From Streptomyces spinosisporus (lineage in GTDB: Bacteria > Actinomycetota > Actinomycetes > Streptomycetales > Streptomycetaceae): 64,000 bases of DNA. The stretch covers positions 186,001-250,000 of the forward strand of contig NZ_JALDAX010000003.1 in NCBI RefSeq assembly GCF_022698145.1, given 5' to 3'. Within the stretch, counting starts at the first letter, position 1, and every line of letters begins with the position of its first letter. This document shows, piece after piece, positions 17,555 to 27,000 of the stretch. The notes beneath the pieces are model-generated. The model saw only the letters and a list, made by a program, of their open reading frames with translations, did no database searches and was not told the origin of the DNA. Position numbers and translations under genes: made by a program.

Positions 17555-20500
17555 TTATAAGGCGCGGGCGACGTCCAGCAGGGGTGCCAGTGAGGACACC
17601 GTCGTCTCGCAGCCCGCCTCGCGCAGGCTCTGGTCGACGGTCGGATTGCGGGCCAGCCCGATGAAGCCGAGGCCGATCTGCTGGGCGGCGGTGAGCTCGG
17701 CGACCGTGGAACCGATGAGTACGCCCGTGGCCGCGGGTGCGTCGGGGGAGCCCAGGGCGCGCAGCAGACAGTCGGGGTCGGGCGTCAGCCGGGCGAGGTC
17801 GCGCGCGCGGCCGTGGAGGCCCTCCAACGGCAGCCGGTAGTGGTCCAGATAGTGGTGTGCGGCCTGCTCGCAGACGTCCGTGACCACCGCCACCCGGCGG
17901 CCGGAGTGGTGCAGGGTGCGGATGAGGACGTTGGCGTTGTGGGTCAGGGGGGCGTTCGGCACGGCCTGCAGTTCGAGCTGGTCGAGACGGTCGCGCAGCA
18001 TCGGTCCGAGCCGGTCGTGGGCGAAGGCGCGCAGGACGTCCAGGGGGTGCGGGAAGAGGTCCTGCTCCGCGGCCCGCGGCAGCGGGCGGCCCGCCAACGC
18101 CTCGTCGGGGTCCCGGTGTTCGGCGACCACGGAGAGCAGGGCGAGCACGGCCTCGCGGGCGGTGTGCGCCGAGAACAGCCGGGTGACGGGCCCGTCGAAG
18201 CCGAGCAGTACGGTCTCGGCGTCGGCGAGCAGGTCGGACGGCGACCGGGGTGCGGGGCTGTGCGGTTCGGGGAGCCGGGCGCTCTCCGCGGCGAGCTGCA
18301 CCGTGTACGCGACCGCCAGTCCCGGTACGGGCCACCTGCGCAGGCCGGCGTTGACCGCGCGCTGGGCCGCGCCGGCCCGGCGCAGGGGATGGCGGCGGGT
18401 GATGCGGGCCGCCGCGTCCAGCAGATGGTCGAGGAGCCGCCCGGAGACGTGCGCGGTCTCGCCCCGTACGAAGGAGACCGGGTCGACGACGTGCCAGGAC
18501 AGCTCGACCGTGGCGGCGAAGGCCCCCCGGCCGGAGCTCGGCAGGGACACCTGGTGCACGGCCTGGTGGGCGGTGAGGTCGACCTCGTAGTACGTGGTGC
18601 GGCGCGGCGGGCGGGTGCCGAGCGGCTGGGCCGGGTTGAGCAGGGTCAGCGGGCCGTCGGGCTGGGTGTGCACGATCGCCGTACGGCCCGGGGCGGGGAT
18701 GCCCAGCCGGCGCAGGTCGTGGGTGATGAACGGCCCCGTGACCAGGTCCCGTTCCTCGGGTTCGGGACCGCTCGTGTGCAGCGGGTGGTACCAGGCGACG
18801 GGCGGTGCGTCGGCGGCGTCGCCCAGCACCGGCCGGAAGCGCGGCCGGTCGAGTGCGGCGGAGCTGGCCGCGAACTCTTCATACCAGGAAGGGGAGATGA
18901 CGACCAGGACGTCGGCGGTCGTACGGTCCTGAAGCGTGCGGACCTCGGCCGGGAGGTCGGGAACGCCGGTCCCGGAGGCGGGCGTGTGCCAGAACGTCAC
19001 CCGCAGGCGCGGTGGGTCCGGCAGCTGTGCGAGCCGGTCGGCGAGCCCGCGCAGGGTCGCCACCAGCACCGGCAGGGCGTAGCTGCCGGGTGGTGCGAGC
19101 ACGAGGTAGCCGTCGTCCCGCACCTGCACTTCGCGGTGGGCGAGCGCGGCCCGGTCGAGGATGCGGTCCACCGCGTATTCGAGGGTGATCCGGGCCTCGG
19201 GGTGGCCGGTGAGGTCGTCGGCCTCGAAGAGGATCACGGGGCTCGGCGGTCCGGACGGGACGGTCTGTTCCGCGAGCCCGTCCACGGGCGTTCCCGCCAG
19301 CCTCCGTACGACCTCCGGACCGACCGTGGCGAACGCCTCGCCGTCCGCTCCCGGTTCGGTGCCGGCCGGTGCGGGCGTCGAGGCGCGGAACTCGCCGGGG
19401 GCGCGGCCCGCGCGGTGGTCGATCAAACCGCCCACGCGCTCCAGGAGTTCGGTGGTGCGGCTGCGGGCCGTGCGGGGCAGGCTGCGCAGCAGCAGGTCGC
19501 GCACGCCGTCGCGGAAGGCGTAGGAGCCGGCCGGTCCGGGGACGGTGGTGAGCATGCCGCTGAGGATCACCTCGGCCAGATGCTGCGGGCGCGGCTCCGG
19601 TTCGAGCGCGGCGTGCACCAGCCGCATCACCGGCAGATCGGGGCGTCCGACGGCGAGATGCCCGGCCAGCCGGAACGCCTCGGGGGACGCGGTCGCCCTG
19701 AACCGCAGCACCAGTTCCTCGCTGGAGAGCAGTCCGGCGTCCGTACGGTCCTCCAAGGCGTCCGGCGGACGGTCCAACAGGCCGACGGCGGCCGGGAGTT
19801 CCGCGCCTCCCGGGGCCGCGACCAGCGCCGCCCAGTTCGCCAGCCAGCGGGGGTCGGGCTCCATGACGGGCAGGGGGACAGCCGCGATCTCCTGTGGTTC
19901 GTACGGCGTGAAGCGCAGGGTCGTCGTCGGCGCCGCGGGATGCGGTGCCGTCAGACGGCCCGGTGTCGTCGGCAAGGCGGTGTCCCGCCACAGATGCTCC
20001 GGGAGCGGCTGTACGACGGCCAGTGGCATGCGTCGGGCCCAGCGGCGCAGCGTGCGGTACCAGAGCGTGCCGGCCGCGCCCCGGCGCCACTGCGGGCCCA
20101 TGCAGTCACTGATCACCAGGGTGACGGTGCGGCCGTCGACGGGGGCGGGCGCGTCGTCGCCGCACACGGTGCCGTCCGGCCGGGCCCGGTAGGGCGTGAC
20201 GGTGCGGAAGACGCCCGACTGGGCGAGGGCCGTGTGCAGTTCACGGATCAGCGGGCGCCAGACGGGCATCGTGGGCCCGGTGTCGTGGACCAGGTTCAGG
20301 CACAGCCACCGCTCCCGCGAGGGGCGCATGATCGGGAGCCACCACTCGGGGCCGGCCCCGAGGCGGGCGATGCGGTCGGCGGTGGCGTGCTCGTCCAGCT
20401 CCAGGCCCGTGGGCGCGGCGATACGGCGCTTGAGGGGACGTAACGCACGTTGCAGGCCCAGGGGGTGGCGCAGCATCGGCGGCGACGGGGCGAGCAGGGT

Positions 20501-20836
20501 GGTGTGGGGGCGGCCCGTCCCGCCTCCCTTCCCGGAACCGGGCAGGTGAAGGGGGACGCGCGCGGGCTCCTGCGGCGGCGCGGGCGCAGGGGGCTGGGGC
20601 TGCTGCTGCGGCGTCGGGGGAGAGGCGGGCGGCGTCGGCTGCGGTGGGGGAGACGGCCGGTCCTCGGCGGGCCGCGCTTGCCGGGCCGGGCCGGGTGGTC
20701 GAGGGGCGTCGGGCTCGTGTGGCTCCATGTGCCGGGCCAGCCACAGGAGTTCGGCGAGCTCCCGGGGGCTCGGGCGGGGGCCCGAGGAGGCCTCGGCCAG
20801 GATGTCGGCGAGCCGGGCCAGCTGGTCGCCGCGCAT
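17555..20836 (-). CDS. SAV2336-N/vWA-like protein with C-terminal HAD hydrolase domain
   Basis: This 1093-residue cytoplasmic protein is the last gene of a four-gene unit. Residues 1-45 are helical; about 45-105 is a Pro/Gln-rich linker. About 140-300 is the SAV2336-N region, which reads as a degenerate von Willebrand A fold (LNLVHDTGPTM with D185 where a MIDAS DxSxS would sit, then TLVISDCMGPQW). About 300-480 is an alpha-helical region (LRFRATASPEAFRLAGHLAV). About 510-860 holds mixed alpha/beta segments I cannot name. From about 865 to the end is a HAD-superfamily hydrolase: nucleophile D881 in LLGFDGPV, then VAVVTDVCEQAA and ATGVLIGSTVAE. The +2 aspartate of the HAD motif is replaced by Pro. 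Its ATG overlaps the stop of the AAA ATPase (TGATG), so they probably work together. Confidence 0.82.
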   Translation of the reverse strand: MRGDQLARLADILAEASSGPRPSPRELAELLWLARHMEPHEPDAPRPPGPARQARPAEDRPSPPPQPTPPASPPTPQQQPQPPAPAPPQEPARVPLHLPGSGKGGGTGRPHTTLLAPSPPMLRHPLGLQRALRPLKRRIAAPTGLELDEHATADRIARLGAGPEWWLPIMRPSRERWLCLNLVHDTGPTMPVWRPLIRELHTALAQSGVFRTVTPYRARPDGTVCGDDAPAPVDGRTVTLVISDCMGPQWRRGAAGTLWYRTLRRWARRMPLAVVQPLPEHLWRDTALPTTPGRLTAPHPAAPTTTLRFTPYEPQEIAAVPLPVMEPDPRWLANWAALVAAPGGAELPAAVGLLDRPPDALEDRTDAGLLSSEELVLRFRATASPEAFRLAGHLAVGRPDLPVMRLVHAALEPEPRPQHLAEVILSGMLTTVPGPAGSYAFRDGVRDLLLRSLPRTARSRTTELLERVGGLIDHRAGRAPGEFRASTPAPAGTEPGADGEAFATVGPEVVRRLAGTPVDGLAEQTVPSGPPSPVILFEADDLTGHPEARITLEYAVDRILDRAALAHREVQVRDDGYLVLAPPGSYALPVLVATLRGLADRLAQLPDPPRLRVTFWHTPASGTGVPDLPAEVRTLQDRTTADVLVVISPSWYEEFAASSAALDRPRFRPVLGDAADAPPVAWYHPLHTSGPEPEERDLVTGPFITHDLRRLGIPAPGRTAIVHTQPDGPLTLLNPAQPLGTRPPRRTTYYEVDLTAHQAVHQVSLPSSGRGAFAATVELSWHVVDPVSFVRGETAHVSGRLLDHLLDAAARITRRHPLRRAGAAQRAVNAGLRRWPVPGLAVAYTVQLAAESARLPEPHSPAPRSPSDLLADAETVLLGFDGPVTRLFSAHTAREAVLALLSVVAEHRDPDEALAGRPLPRAAEQDLFPHPLDVLRAFAHDRLGPMLRDRLDQLELQAVPNAPLTHNANVLIRTLHHSGRRVAVVTDVCEQAAHHYLDHYRLPLEGLHGRARDLARLTPDPDCLLRALGSPDAPAATGVLIGSTVAELTAAQQIGLGFIGLARNPTVDQSLREAGCETTVSSLAPLLDVARAL

Positions 20837-21843
20837 CAGAAGGCGTCCGTGTGCCCGGACTCGCTCAGGTACGGCATCAGCTGTTCGGCCAGCTCGTCCA
20901 GGGACTCGGCGCCGAGGTCGGAGGAGCGGGCCAGATAGATCGCGTTGAGCAGCTGGTCGGTGGCCAGGTCGCCGCCGCCGACCCGGGACAGGAAGCGGCT
21001 GATCAGGGACTGCGCGTAGGCGTCGGGCTCCTCGTCGAAGTGGGCGCGGACGATCGCGGCGAGCTGGTCGTCGTCGGGCTGGCGCAGCCGTAAGGTGACG
21101 CAGCGGCGCAGAAAGGCGGGCGGGAACTCACGCTCGCCGTTGCTGGTCAGCACGACGAAGGGGAACGCGCGGCAGCGGACCCGGCCGCGCTCCACCGGCA
21201 CCCGCTCGTCGGTGCCGTCGATCATGACCTCGGCGGTGGGGGTGCGGCGGGCGCTGCGGACCAGTTCGGGGATCTCGTACTGGCCCTCCTCCAGGACGTT
21301 CAGCAGGTCGTTCGGCAGATCGAGGTCGCTCTTGTCGATCTCGTCGATGAGCAGGGCGCGGGGATGGGCGTGCGGGAGGAGGGCGGTGCCGAGGGGGCCC
21401 AGGCGCAGATGGTCCTCGATGCCGGCCTCGGCGGCGGCCGGGGCGTGCCGGGCCGCGTACAGCCGGGAGAGCGGGTCGTACTGGTAGAGACCGTCGTGCA
21501 GGGTGCTGCGGCTGGTGATGTTCCAGCGCAGGACGGGTCCCAGGCGCAGCTCACGGGCGACCGCGTACACCAGCGAGGACTTGCCGGTGCCGGGCGGGCC
21601 GGTCACCAGCAGCGGGCGCCGCAAGTAGAGGGCGGCGTTGACCAGTTGGACCGTCTCCTGGGTGGCGCGGTAGGTCGCGGCGCGATGGGCGCGGTCGGGG
21701 GAGACGGCGGACGCGTCGGCGGCCTCCTCGGGTGTCCGGATCACGGGGGCGCCGTCGAACGCGCGCCAGGGCGGGGGCGGCGGCAGCCGGGTGATGCCGT
21801 CGTGCGGCTCGTTGCTGCCGGTGTAGACGGGCCACAGGGGCAT
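20836..21843 (-). CDS. MoxR-type AAA+ ATPase
   Basis: This is a 335-residue AAA+ ATPase. Walker A is GPPGTGKS (residues 82-89), Walker B is ALLIDEIDKSDLDLPNDLL, sensor 1 is VVLTSNGEREFP, and the arginine-finger region reads PPAFLRRCVTLRL. MoxR ATPases remodel or load partner proteins, classically vWA-domain proteins. Here the translationally coupled downstream gene encodes a vWA-like SAV2336-N protein, a fitting client, and the upstream gene encodes a protease with a VMAP-like C-terminus. The ATG at 21843 follows that protease gene after 32 bases. The arrangement places this enzyme as the NTP-dependent switch of the four-gene system. Confidence 0.9.
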   Translation of the reverse strand: MPLWPVYTGSNEPHDGITRLPPPPPWRAFDGAPVIRTPEEAADASAVSPDRAHRAATYRATQETVQLVNAALYLRRPLLVTGPPGTGKSSLVYAVARELRLGPVLRWNITSRSTLHDGLYQYDPLSRLYAARHAPAAAEAGIEDHLRLGPLGTALLPHAHPRALLIDEIDKSDLDLPNDLLNVLEEGQYEIPELVRSARRTPTAEVMIDGTDERVPVERGRVRCRAFPFVVLTSNGEREFPPAFLRRCVTLRLRQPDDDQLAAIVRAHFDEEPDAYAQSLISRFLSRVGGGDLATDQLLNAIYLARSSDLGAESLDELAEQLMPYLSESGHTDAF

Positions 21844-21875
21844 GGATCTTCACTCCGGGGTGGGGCGGGGGCGGT

Positions 21876-23546
21876 TCAGGCGACGGGCGAGTGGAGCAGG
21901 GCGGCGGGCTCGGGGAAGCAGCGGGGGTCGTCCCACAGGAGCTGGACGGTGCGCGCCCAGTGCCGGTCGGGGTGCTCGTCGGCCTCGGCGGTCTCCCGCA
22001 GCTCCATGACCTCGCGCGGGAGTTCGGCGGGCGGTACGCCGGTGAGGCGGTCGGTGAGCTCGTCCAGGAACGTGGTGCCGGGGCAGGGGCCGTCGTGTGC
22101 GGGGTCGGTGCAGCCCGTGCGCGGCCACAGCAGGATCGCGACCGGGGTGTTGAGGCCGACCTCGAAGTGCGGTGGTGCTCCGGTGGGCGGGTAGGCGAAG
22201 CCGGTCAGGTCGGCGTCGTCGTCGCGCAGCCGTTTGCGCAGGCTCTGCGGCCGCTCCCCGCTGCCGCAGTCGACGCGGTGCAGCCGCGCCCCGGGGCAGG
22301 TGTCCAGCTTCTGCCACCGTTTGGCCAGCTGATGGCGCAGCCGTCCGCTGCGGTGCCGGGAGCGGTCCACGACGACCAGCGGATAGGCGCAGCCGAGCGG
22401 GGTGGGGTCGTCGGCTCCGCACTCCCAGCTCGCCACCGGCTCGTTCAGCCACTCGCGGGGCAGTACAAACGTGATCAACTCCTCGGCGCCGGGCGCGAGT
22501 TGGGTGAAGGCCTCGTCGATGCCGCGCTGGACGAAGGCGCGTACGGCGGCGCGTGGCAGCCGCCTGGAGGCGACGCGCCGGCGCTGTCCGTCGCGGTAGG
22601 CGGACACCTCGACGGTGACCTGGTCCGGGCCCGCGCCGCTGCGGTCCATCTCGACGACGATCGGCGACCACACCGGGACCGCGGCGGGCCGTGCCGGCGG
22701 GGCGTCCAGCAGTTCCTGCAGCCGGTCGGCGAACCGGGTCACCGCCTCACCGTCCTCGACCTCCCACTGCACATACCCGGCGGCCGCGCCGAGCGAGGCG
22801 AAGCCCTCCCGTGTCGGCAGTCCCGGGCCGAAGGGCCCCACAGCGTCCAGGAACACCCGGTTGGGGTCGCAGTCCAGGCCCTCCGCCACCGCCCGCCGCA
22901 CCAGCGCGTGCAGCCGGCGCAGCGCGTCCCCTTCCCTGTCGGGGGTGGCGAGCAGAGCGCCGAGCTCGGGCCAGTAGCGGGCCATGACCTGCGTGGGCAG
23001 CATGCGGCCGACGCGGCCGTCCCGGGCGCCCACGACGGTCGACACCATGCCGACCACCCTGCCGTCCGCGAGGGTCACGGCCGCCCCGCTGAACCCGGGC
23101 GCCAGTGCCTGGCCATGGGCGGTCACGGCCTCCAACTGGCGCCATTCGTCGCGGACCAGGGCGCCGGGCACCGCGTGATAGCGGGCGAGCATGCCCTCGT
23201 CGTACCCCTTGGGGAAGCCGTAGGCGACCAGGGTCGGTGCGGGGTCGCCCGCGAGTTCGGCGCCGACGGGTGCGAACCGGGCGGGTTCCAGGGGCACTTC
23301 GCGGCCCAGTTCCAGCACCGCGAGGTCGCCGGGGTCGGCCGCGTCGCCCGCCCACCCGCCGAGAGCGGTCACGGTGGCCGAAAGCGGGCCGAGGCTCCGG
23401 CTGTTGGGGAAGGACACGGTCACCTCGGAGGTGGCGCTCGCCCGGACGACGTGGGCGCAGGTGAGCACGCGGCGCGCGGAGACGAGGAAGCCCGCCCCGA
23501 CCTCGTTGCCGCAGACGATGCGCGCGTGCCAGGCGACGTCGGTCAT
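21876..23546 (-). CDS. trypsin-like serine protease with VMAP-like C-terminal domain
   Basis: This is a 556-residue protein with no signal peptide, so it is probably intracellular. The N-terminal chymotrypsin-fold protease (about residues 5-200) has a complete triad: H32 in LTCAHVV, D74 in PGDLAVLEL, and S153 in APGFSGAAV, where GFSG replaces the usual GDSG. The C-terminal half (about 215-556) resembles the VMAP (vWA-MoxR-associated protein) C-terminal region, with DPNRVFLDAVGPFG, ELITFVLPREWLN, PLVVVDRSR and, near the end, HWARTVQLLWDDPRCFPEP. The start overlaps the stop of the small upstream gene (ATGA). Protease activity could be released when partners sense a trigger, as proposed for related systems. 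Confidence 0.88.
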   Translation of the reverse strand: MTDVAWHARIVCGNEVGAGFLVSARRVLTCAHVVRASATSEVTVSFPNSRSLGPLSATVTALGGWAGDAADPGDLAVLELGREVPLEPARFAPVGAELAGDPAPTLVAYGFPKGYDEGMLARYHAVPGALVRDEWRQLEAVTAHGQALAPGFSGAAVTLADGRVVGMVSTVVGARDGRVGRMLPTQVMARYWPELGALLATPDREGDALRRLHALVRRAVAEGLDCDPNRVFLDAVGPFGPGLPTREGFASLGAAAGYVQWEVEDGEAVTRFADRLQELLDAPPARPAAVPVWSPIVVEMDRSGAGPDQVTVEVSAYRDGQRRRVASRRLPRAAVRAFVQRGIDEAFTQLAPGAEELITFVLPREWLNEPVASWECGADDPTPLGCAYPLVVVDRSRHRSGRLRHQLAKRWQKLDTCPGARLHRVDCGSGERPQSLRKRLRDDDADLTGFAYPPTGAPPHFEVGLNTPVAILLWPRTGCTDPAHDGPCPGTTFLDELTDRLTGVPPAELPREVMELRETAEADEHPDRHWARTVQLLWDDPRCFPEPAALLHSPVA

Positions 23547-23893
23547 GACGGACCGGCGGCCTGCGCGTCCGGCCGGGACGGTCCGGGTGACCAGCTGAGC
23601 TTCACCACCAGATGCCCCTCGGCCGCTCCCTTGGCGATGACGGCGCCCGCCTCCGCGCTGAGCTTCACCCCGAACTCCAGCTCGACCGAGTCCGGCCTGA
23701 GCGCGCCGTCCCGGAACACCCTGAGCGCGGACTCGGCGGCCGCCCGGACGCCGTCCAGCGCGCTCTCGAACGTACGGGCCGCCTGCGCCGGTCCGTCACC
23801 GCGCGACACCATCCGGGCCCCGGACTCCTCGTCCACGCCCTCCACGACGATCCGTGCGCCGTCCTCGGTCTTGAACTCCACCAGCGCGTCCAA
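23543..23893 (-). CDS. Trypco1-like (CU044_2847 family) small protein
   Basis: This is a 116-residue protein whose sequence opens VEFKTEDGARIVVEGVDEES, then carries FESALDGVRAAAESALRVFRD and SVELEFGVKLSAEAGAVIAKG. This pattern is that of the trypsin-co-occurring domain 1 family, which sits beside intracellular trypsin-like proteases in actinobacteria and is predicted to regulate or bind them. The stop overlaps the protease start (ATGA). The start is uncertain. I chose the TTG at 23893, which has GGGGGAG upstream; a GTG at 23881 would remove four residues. It is the first gene of the unit, so the promoter should lie in the 200 bases shared with the divergent subtilase gene. Confidence 0.75.
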   Translation of the reverse strand: MDALVEFKTEDGARIVVEGVDEESGARMVSRGDGPAQAARTFESALDGVRAAAESALRVFRDGALRPDSVELEFGVKLSAEAGAVIAKGAAEGHLVVKLSWSPGPSRPDAQAAGPS

Positions 23894-24094
23894 TGGGTTG
23901 TCGCTCCCCCCGTGCTCTGTGACGCAGGCAAACTCCAATGTTACGGACGGTGTTGGGCGCTGTCGCGGTTTCGGATGTGCCGTTTTCGTGAGGCTGGCGG
24001 AAAACCGCCAGGGCGCCAACCCGCCACGTCCGGCCGGCCCTCCTGCCCCACGGGCCCCGACATCCTGTGCAGCACTCGACCGAGAGAGGCATGC

Positions 24095-27000
24095 ATGAGC
24101 AGAGGACCAGGCAGACGCAGAGCGACCCTCCTGTCGGCGGGGCTCGTGATCGCCCTGCTGCCGGCCGGTACGGCGGCGGCGGTCGCGCCCGAGAGGGCCG
24201 CACCCGATCCGGCCGCCACGCGCACCGCCACCCACACCGTGACCCTCGTCACCGGCGACAAGGTGACCGTCACCGACCTCGGCCACGGCAGGCGGACGGT
24301 GGACGTCACCCGGCCGCGCGGGGCCTCCGGTGCCGTCCGGACCCGGACGGCGAACGGGGAGATCAGTGTCGTACCGGACGAGGCACTGCCCTATCTGCGT
24401 GCCGGGACACTCGATCAACGGCTGTTCGACGTCGGTGAGTTGATACGTCAGGGGCTGGGCGACGGCAAGACCGGTGAGCTGCCGCTGATCGTGACGTACG
24501 ACAAGGGCGCGAAGGTCGCCACGCCGCGGGACGTGGTGCGGACGCGGACTCTTGCGAGCGTGCGCGGGGCCGCCGTCGAGGCGGACAAGGGGCGGGGGTT
24601 CTGGCGGGCGTTCACCGCGCAGGACGGCATCGACAAGGTCTGGCTGGACGGGCGGGTCAGCGCCGACATGGCCGAGAGCAACGCCCAGATCGGCACGCGG
24701 GCGGCGTGGGACGCCGGGCTCACCGGCAAGGGGGTGACCGTCGCCGTCCTGGACTCCGGCGTCGACACCTCCCACCCCGACCTCGCGCAACGTGTCTCCG
24801 CGACCAAGAGCTTCATCGAGGGCGAGGACGTCGCCGACCGCAACGGCCATGGCACCCACGTCACTTCGACGGTCGGCGGCAGCGGGGCCGCCTCCGACGG
24901 CAAGGAGAAGGGCGTCGCCCCCGAGGCCACGCTCGCCGTCGGCAAGGTGCTCGACGACCAGGGCTCGGGCAGCGAGTCGCAGATCATCGCCGGTATGGAG
25001 TGGGCCGCCCGGGACGTGCACGCCAGGGTCGTCTCCATGAGCCTCGGGTCCACCGAGCCCAGCGACGGCACCGACCCCATGGCCCGCGCCGTCGACACCC
25101 TCTCGAAGGAGACCGGCGCCCTCTTCGTCGTCGCCGCGGGCAACACCGGCGCCCCCTCCTCCATCGGATCGCCCGGCGCCGCCGACGCCGCCCTCACCGT
25201 CGGGGCCGTCGACGCGGCCGACCAGGCCGCCTACTTCACCAGCGCCGGGCCGCGCCTCGGCGACAACGCCCTCAAGCCCGACGTCTCCGCACCGGGCGTC
25301 GACATCCTCGCCGCCAGGTCCCGACTCACCGAGGGCGAGGGCTACTACACGTCCATGAGCGGTACGTCGATGGCGACGCCCCACGTCGCCGGAGTGGCCG
25401 CCCTGCTCGCCCAGGAACACCCGGACTGGACCGGCGCGCGGCTCAAGGACGCGTTGATGTCGACGTCCGCGCGACTGGACGCGTCCGCCTATGTGCTGGG
25501 CGCGGGCCGGGTGAGCGTCCCCGATGCCGTCAAGGCGGACGTCACCGCCACCGGAAGCGCCGACCTCGGCTTCTACAGCTGGCCCTACGAGGCGAACAAG
25601 CCGGTCACCAGGACCGTCACGTACGCCAACTCCTCCGGCACGGACGTCGAGTTGAGCCTGTCCGTGGAGGGTGCCCCGGAAGGCGTGGCGACCCTCGCCG
25701 ACACCACGCTCACCGTGCCCGCGCACGGGACGGCGTCGACCACCGTCACCGGGGACGGCGCGAAGGCCGCGGTGGGGAACACCAGCGGGCAGATCGTGGC
25801 GTCCGTCGCCGGGACGCCCGTCGCGCACACCGTGTTCGGGCTGGTCAAGGAGGAGGAGCGGTACACGCTCACCGTCCATGTGAAGGACCGCGCGGGAGCC
25901 GCCACCGCCGCCGACCTCGTGGTGCAGAAGCTGGCCGAGGGCGTGGACCCCGCTCCGGCGCACGTCGGCGACACCGGCACGCTGAAGCTGCGGCTGCAGC
26001 CGGGAACGTACAGCCTGACCTCCTTCCTCGACGTGCACGGCAGCCACGGCGCGGACTCGCTCGGGCTCGGCTTCCTCGCGGCGCCCGAGATCGACCTCGA
26101 CCGGGACCGCGAAGTCACGCTCGACGGACGGCAGTTGCGTGAGATCGGGGCGGAGGTGCCGCGGCGCACCGAGACGCGGCAGCTGCTCATGGAGTACGAC
26201 CGCGCCGCGAACGGGTCCGACCTGTTCGACGCCGTCCAGGTGCCGCTGACGTACGACAGCATCTTCGCGGCCCCGACCGGCCGCGTCACGCAGGGCGGCT
26301 TCGAGTACCGGACCGTGTGGCGGCTGGGTAAACCGCTGCTGGACGTGAAGGGCATCGGCGAGGCCGTCGTCCAGTCCGGCGGCACCCTCCTGAAGGGGCG
26401 CACCAGACTGCCGCTCGTGGACGTGGGCACGGGAGAGTTCGACGGGGCCGCCCTCAGCGGGGTCCGGGGCAAGGCCGTGCTCGCCACTCTCGCCGACGGC
26501 GCCGACCCGGTCGCCCTCGCGCAGGCCGCCCAGGACGCCGGCGCGAAGGCGCTGTTCGTCACCGACGCCACCGCCGGACGGCTCACCGCCTGGTGGGGCA
26601 ACGACGACAACAGCGACCGGCCCCTGCAGATCGCCACGGTGAACACCGCCGACGCGGCACGACTGCGGGCGGCGGGACGCGTCGACATGACCGGCACCCG
26701 CAACTCGCCCTACGTCTACGACCTTTCCGAGGGGCACCGGGGCGCGGTGCCGGACCACGACCTGACCTACGAGCCCCGTGGCCGTGAACTCGCCACGCTC
26801 CACACGAAGTTCCACGCCACCAAGCCGGTCGACGGCGGCGAGTTCCGGTACTCCCTCACCGACAGCTTCCCCGTCGGCCTCGGCTTCCGGGAGCGGATCG
26901 ACTACCCGGCCGAGCGCACCGACTACGTGTCCACCGGCCCCGGCCAGCTCTGGCACGAGTCGGTGACGGCCGCGAACGGCGCACTGGAGGAGCGCAGCGG

